Shown one piece after another: positions 60,225-64,000 of a stretch of DNA of 64,000 nucleotides. The position numbers and the translations under genes were made by a program. Numbering within the stretch: the first letter of the stretch is position 1; every line of letters starts with the position of its first letter. A model generated the notes under the pieces. That model was not told the DNA's origin, did no database searches, and saw only the letters and a list, made by a program, of their open reading frames with translations. Source of the DNA: Brachybacterium huguangmaarense (GTDB taxonomy: Bacteria; Actinomycetota; Actinomycetes; Actinomycetales; Dermabacteraceae); the NCBI RefSeq assembly GCF_025725725.1, contig NZ_CP107020.1:558001-622000 (forward strand), read 5' to 3'.

Positions 60225-61703
60225 TCACCCGCCGTCGGTGGAGCGGACGAGGGTGCCGAGCTCCTCGCGCATCCACCACTGCCCCGTCTCGCGCCGCTCT
60301 GCCCGGGTCGCATAGCGGTAGTCGAACACCCGCACCCGGATCCGGCGGGGCGCCCTGCCGTCGAAGGGGTCGACCCGCAGCAGGCGGCGGATGGGGGCCT
60401 CGCCGTCGACGATCGCGTCGAGCAGGCGTGCGAACCAGGTCGCGTTCCAGGAGCCGAGCGCAAGGAACCACATCATCCAGTCCAGACGCAGGTGGTACGG
60501 CGCGAACTGGCGGGAGCGCCGACGCACGTCGCCGGGCTTGCCCTTGAACTCGTACGGCCTCCAGTCCTCCTCGGCAGGGTCCTCGGCAAGCGTGCCCTCG
60601 ATGATCACCTCGCGCCGCTGGCGCGTCATCGAGCCGAACGCGCCGTAGGCGTTGACGAGCTGCCAGCGGTTGAAGCTCGCATTCATGAGCTGATGGGAGG
60701 AGACGAGGTTCTTGAGCGGCTTCCAGGACAGGACGAGAAGGCCCGCCACCACGAGCGCGACCAGCACGTGCCACCACACGGGAGATGCCGCCGTACCGCT
60801 CGAGACCGCATCGGCGCCCTCCCATCCGGGCCCCCACCCGGGCCACGGGCCGCCGACGATCCAGCGCCAGAAGCCGTCGCTGATCCCGCAGCAGGCGATG
60901 ACGATGGTCAGCCAGTTCAGCCACGCGTAGTTGCCGGTGACCACGAGCGCGAGCTGGGTGAGGATGATGCAGCAGGCGGCGATCGACGCGATGGGTTGCG
61001 GGGCCAGCAGGAGCAGCCAGGGCGCGACGAGCTGGACGACATGGCTGCCCAGGGTCTCGCTCTGATGCCACCAGTGCGGCTTGAGATGGGCCCAGCGGCT
61101 GAGCGGGCCGGGCATCGGCTGGGTCTGGTGGTGGTAGTCCATCGCGGTGAGGTCGCGCCACGCGGGATCGCCCCGCATCTTGATCATCCCGGCGCCGAAC
61201 TCCAGACGCAGCATCAGCCAGCGCAGGAAGAGGATCATGAGCAGCGGCGGGGCGACCGCGTGCGACCCCAGGAAGCCGACGAGGAAGCCCGCCTCGAGCA
61301 GCATCGACTCCCAGCCGAAGCCGTAGAACGTCTGCCCGACCGCGACGATCGACAGGTACAGCCCCCACATCGCGAGGAACACCGGGATCGGCACCCACGC
61401 CGGCCCCAGCTGCGGCAGCCCCACCACGACGCTCGCCCCGAGCACCATCCCCACCACGCACATGACGCGGAGCCGCCGATCGGTGTAGCCGACGGAGCGG
61501 ACGCGGAACAGGGTGGGCGTCCCGCCCGGCCGTCGGCGCGCGAGGTAGGCGGGCACGGGCAGCAAGCCCCGCTCCCCCAGCAGGGCCGGGAACTGGTGGA
61601 AGGTGGAGAGGAAGGCGACCACGAACAGCGCGGCCGTGCCTCGCTGGATGATCTCGCGGGCGATCGTGTAATCGGTCGCGTCCAGATGCCCGAGCCACTC
61701 CAT
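60225..61703 (-). CDS. Lipase maturation factor (LMF1-like) family membrane protein
   Basis: Polytopic membrane protein (492 aa), a bacterial homologue of vertebrate LMF1, which helps lipases fold in the ER. The bacterial function is unknown. It has about eight helices. Family stretches include VGQTFYGFGWESMLLEAGFL, LRLEFGAGMIKMRGDPAW and the C-terminal YEFKGKPGDVRRRSRQFAPY followed by LDWMMWFLALG. The ATG at 61703 has GAGGTG 7 nt upstream and lies 10 bp after the NYN gene stop, so the two are probably one operon. No lipase gene is adjacent. Confidence 0.88.
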   Translation of the reverse strand: MEWLGHLDATDYTIAREIIQRGTAALFVVAFLSTFHQFPALLGERGLLPVPAYLARRRPGGTPTLFRVRSVGYTDRRLRVMCVVGMVLGASVVVGLPQLGPAWVPIPVFLAMWGLYLSIVAVGQTFYGFGWESMLLEAGFLVGFLGSHAVAPPLLMILFLRWLMLRLEFGAGMIKMRGDPAWRDLTAMDYHHQTQPMPGPLSRWAHLKPHWWHQSETLGSHVVQLVAPWLLLLAPQPIASIAACCIILTQLALVVTGNYAWLNWLTIVIACCGISDGFWRWIVGGPWPGWGPGWEGADAVSSGTAASPVWWHVLVALVVAGLLVLSWKPLKNLVSSHQLMNASFNRWQLVNAYGAFGSMTRQRREVIIEGTLAEDPAEEDWRPYEFKGKPGDVRRRSRQFAPYHLRLDWMMWFLALGSWNATWFARLLDAIVDGEAPIRRLLRVDPFDGRAPRRIRVRVFDYRYATRAERRETGQWWMREELGTLVRSTDGG

Positions 61704-61713
61704 CGTCGTCACC

Positions 61714-62271
61714 TCACAGGAAGTCCAGGGGATCGAACTCGTCGATGTCGATGACCCGCAGCCGCGGCAGCTCGGCGGTGAAGGCGTGCACGTCGTACTC
61801 GAGGTCGAAGAACTCGACGCCGGGGATGCGGCGCAGGTCGGAGGAGAGGAACTCCTGGAAGCCGACGATCCCGGTGCGGCGGCCGGGGGTCTGCGCGAGC
61901 ACGTCGAGCTGCAGGGCGAAGTCGCGGTCATGGCTGACGAGCGCGACGTCGGCCTCGCGGGAGGCGAGGGCCTCGGCGGTGCGCTGGATCGCGATGTCCA
62001 CGACCTTGCCCTCGCCGCGCAGCATGATCGGCTGGTAGCCCATCGCGACGAGCGCCTGCACGAAGGACGCCGGGAGGTCGCCCTCGACGGCGAGGAAGAA
62101 GAGGCCGCGGACGCTCTGGCGCCACTGGCGCTCGATGAACTGCAGGAGCTTGTTCCAGCGGGGCCGCTCGTCCGGATGGGGGCGACGCCCGAGGATCGAC
62201 ATGCCGAGGGTGGCGTCGATGTTCTCGCCGTCGATCAGCAGGTAGGTGAGGCGGTCGTCCGTGGAGGCCAT
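61714..62271 (-). CDS. NYN domain (PIN-like) ribonuclease-type protein
   Basis: Small soluble protein (185 aa) of the NYN/LabA superfamily, PIN-like metal-dependent nucleases. The acidic residues expected for the active site are in place: Asp14 (LLIDGENID), Asp92 (KVVDIAI), and Asp115/Asp117 (VSHDRDF). The C-terminus is acidic (VIDIDEFDPLDFL). RNA is the likely substrate by family analogy. The ATG at 62271 has a leaderless -10 box and no Shine-Dalgarno sequence. It is the first gene of a pair with the LMF1-like gene. Confidence 0.88.
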   Translation of the reverse strand: MASTDDRLTYLLIDGENIDATLGMSILGRRPHPDERPRWNKLLQFIERQWRQSVRGLFFLAVEGDLPASFVQALVAMGYQPIMLRGEGKVVDIAIQRTAEALASREADVALVSHDRDFALQLDVLAQTPGRRTGIVGFQEFLSSDLRRIPGVEFFDLEYDVHAFTAELPRLRVIDIDEFDPLDFL

Positions 62272-62277
62272 GCGCCC

Positions 62278-62283
62278 AGCGTA
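62278..62283 (-). promoter_or_regulatory. Leaderless-type -10 box before the NYN gene
   Basis: On the minus strand TACGCT is followed by 6 nt and the ATG at 62271. Confidence 0.5.
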
Positions 62284-62468
62284 GGCCGTCGGCGCGACAT
62301 GGAGTCCGCGAGGGGCCAGGTGAGGGACGGCGGCGAGAGGTGGTGGGCGGCGGGGCGCGGCGGGCAGGCCGGGGGCGGAGGCGGCGAGCGGGGTGGCGGG
62401 GCACGGCGGGCAGGCCAGGGGGTCTGCGGGAGCGGCGGCGGGGGCGGGGATCCCGGGGGTCTGGTCGC

Positions 62469-62530
62469 GGAGGGGAAGCTGGTGATGTGCACTGGCGATA
62501 TAGCCAGTGCGCATCACCAGCGTCCCCTCC
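62469..62530 (-). terminator. Long palindrome downstream of the MFS gene
   Basis: Twenty-eight-nucleotide arms (62469-62496 and 62503-62530) pair with only two mismatches around the loop GATATA. It lies 88 bp after the MFS stop and is the obvious terminator candidate. Confidence 0.65.
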
Positions 62531-62617
62531 AGAACGCGCACCCCGTCTACAACCGCATGCGGGCCCCGATCAGGTCACGCGCCCACGATGCCCGTGCTGG
62601 CCGGGGACCGGGGCCCG

Positions 62618-64000
62618 TCAGGGGTGCGGGTGGAGCGCGTCGTAGGCGCGGAAGCTCGGCAGCACGCGCAGGATCACCGCGACCAGCGCGATGATCACAA
62701 TGCCGCCCAGGAGCGGCGGGAACCAGGCGGCGACGAGGGTGGCGAGGATGCCCGCGTAGAGGTCGCCGATGCGGGGTCCGCCGGTCACGACCACCATGAA
62801 CACTCCCTGGAGGCGGCCGCGCATCTCGTCGGGCGCCGCCGTGAGCAGCATCGACGAGCGGAAGATCGCGCTGACCTCGTCGGAGGCGCCGGTGCCGGCG
62901 AGCGCGAGGCACGCGAGCACGAGGGCCGGCCAGCCCACCGCGTCCCACGAGGGCCCCGTCGGTCCGAACAGCCCGACCGCGGCGAGCAGCAGCACCAGCC
63001 CGAACACGCCGATGCAGGCGCCGTACACGATGACCGCCCCGCCGATCGCGACGCCGTACCGGCGCACGCTGCCCACCCGCCCGGAGAGCAGGCCCGTCAA
63101 GAAGGTCCCGATCGCGGCGGAGGCGGTGAGGATGCCGACGGTGGTCGGGCCGCCGCCGATCACCGCGGCGCCCACCGCGGGGAACAGCACATAGGTGCGC
63201 CCGAAGCTCATCGCGATGATGTCGACCAGGAAGCCGGCGCGAATGTTGGTGGCGGTGCGGAGGAACGCGAAGCCGTCGCGGAGCGCGGCCAGGCCGGGCC
63301 GCGCGACCTCGGTGAGCGGGGGCAGGGCGGGCAGCCCCAGGATGCCGAGGAACCCGGCCGTGAACAGCACGGCGTCGACCGCGAACGTGAGCGGCAGGCC
63401 GATCGCGGCGGCGAGCACGCCCGCGAGCGCGGGACCCACCGTGAGCTGGATGCCCATCGAGATCCCGCCGAGGGCCGAGGCGGCGGGCACGTACTGGGCG
63501 GGCAGGATGCGCGGGAAGACCGCCGTGCGGGTCGCACCGCTGATGGTGGCGGCGACCGCGTTGACGGTTGTGGCCACGTAGAAGGGCCACACCTCGCGCA
63601 GACCGCCGGTCGTGCCGAGATGGGAGTGCACAGCGGACAGGGCCACGATCGACAACGTCGACAGCCAACCCAGGAGGCTCGAGACGATGAGCACGCGACG
63701 GCGGTCGAAGGCGTCCGCGAGCATGCCGCCCCAGAGGCCGGCGACCACCATCGGGGCCAGGGCGATCCCACCGACGAGCGAGACCGCGAACGTCGAGGAG
63801 GTGATGTCGTAGATCTGGATGCCGACGGCGACGGTCGTGAGCTGAGCGCCGATACCCGAGACCGCGGCGCCGATCCAGAGGCGCGCGAAGGCGGGCGAGA
63901 CCCGCAGCGGGGTGAGGTCGACGAAGTGGCGGCGCCGCCCTGCGTCAGGCGCGGCACCTGCGTCGCCGGCCGGGCTGTGCTCGGCGGGCGGCGTGCCGTC
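62618..64000 (-). CDS. MFS transporter, EntS/MFS_3-like exporter, 5' truncated by window edge
   Basis: Major facilitator exporter. 460 residues are visible and the frame is still open at base 64000, so the start lies outside. The sequence begins in a Pro/Ala/Gly-rich cytosolic lead, then FVDLTPLRVSPAFARLWIGA and GIQIYDITSSTFAVSLVG, typical of the enterobactin-exporter-like MFS_3 group. Motif A appears as GMLADAFDRRRVLIVSSLLG. The large central loop (GFAFLRTATNIRAGFLVDII) is also characteristic. The substrate is unknown. It has no recognisable local regulator. Confidence 0.9.
   Translation of the reverse strand, partial: DGTPPAEHSPAGDAGAAPDAGRRRHFVDLTPLRVSPAFARLWIGAAVSGIGAQLTTVAVGIQIYDITSSTFAVSLVGGIALAPMVVAGLWGGMLADAFDRRRVLIVSSLLGWLSTLSIVALSAVHSHLGTTGGLREVWPFYVATTVNAVAATISGATRTAVFPRILPAQYVPAASALGGISMGIQLTVGPALAGVLAAAIGLPLTFAVDAVLFTAGFLGILGLPALPPLTEVARPGLAALRDGFAFLRTATNIRAGFLVDIIAMSFGRTYVLFPAVGAAVIGGGPTTVGILTASAAIGTFLTGLLSGRVGSVRRYGVAIGGAVIVYGACIGVFGLVLLLAAVGLFGPTGPSWDAVGWPALVLACLALAGTGASDEVSAIFRSSMLLTAAPDEMRGRLQGVFMVVVTGGPRIGDLYAGILATLVAAWFPPLLGGIVIIALVAVILRVLPSFRAYDALHPHP

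Larger units (their letters stand above)
62272..62617. other. Intergenic region between the MFS and NYN genes
   Basis: The 346 bp hold a purine-rich GGCGGG-type stretch (about 62320-62470) and the long palindrome at 62469-62530. No gene is recognised apart from the NYN promoter. Confidence 0.5.

Overview
The DNA is strongly GC-rich. Most genes have GC-rich third codon positions, frequent GTG starts and AGGAGG-type ribosome binding sites, and several genes look leaderless (TANNNT about 6-8 nt before the start codon). With gluABCD-type glutamate uptake, a paired LLM/CE1759-type flavin duo, pdxS-pdxT with a divergent MocR regulator and many binding-protein ABC systems, this points to a chromosomal segment of an actinomycete, most likely a Micrococcales relative such as Dermabacteraceae/Brachybacterium (genus is inference). 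I see no rRNA, tRNA, insertion sequence, prophage or CRISPR array.

Layout. 1-12.2 kb: a 5'-truncated flavin monooxygenase with its FMN reductase partner, SMP-30 lactonase, siderophore-interacting flavoprotein, sirtuin, DUF1206 membrane protein, two GNATs, a divergent MFS/TetR efflux pair and a GH3 beta-glucosidase. 12.4-22.2 kb: PutP symporter, a LacI-SBP-permease-permease sugar operon divergent from a glycogen-debranching-type enzyme with two LacI operators between, and a Nudix hydrolase. 22.6-34.6 kb: a glycerol region (glpD-glpF-glpK, a divergent SorC-type regulator, and an Ugp-like four-gene ABC operon), interrupted by an SRPBCC-ArsR-fdhD cluster. 34.8-42.1 kb: SRPBCC protein, osmoprotectant ABC operon, pdxST and divergent pdxR. 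42.07-43.42 kb: a non-coding, repeat-built locus. 43.4-49.7 kb: class II glutamine amidotransferase, gluABCD, isoaspartyl peptidase and a pyridoxine-kinase-like gene. 49.7-56 kb: GtrA protein, mannitol PTS (mtlA, mtlD), HPr and Enzyme I. 56.2-64 kb: a glucose/mannose-type ABC operon, a VOC protein, a NYN-nuclease/lipase-maturation-factor pair and a 5'-truncated MFS exporter.

How it works together. The window is dominated by carbon import: glycerol by facilitator plus kinase plus dehydrogenase, mannitol by PTS with the general PTS proteins next to it, and three carbohydrate ABC systems. Two of these (14.5-17.8 and 56.3-59.4 kb) lack an ATPase gene, and the MsmK/UgpC-type ATPase at 30.3-31.4 kb is a plausible shared energiser. 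Local regulators sit beside visible palindromic operators: TetR, LacI, SorC, PdxR, and a possible ArsR site.

The most unusual content is in the repeats. The 1.3-kb locus between pdxR and the amidotransferase holds a 348-bp tandem duplication built from 31-bp units plus a conserved hairpin in three copies. Several families of long intergenic palindromes recur at gene ends across the window. A second unusual point is that PdxR has Ser at the position where the PLP-binding Lys is expected.
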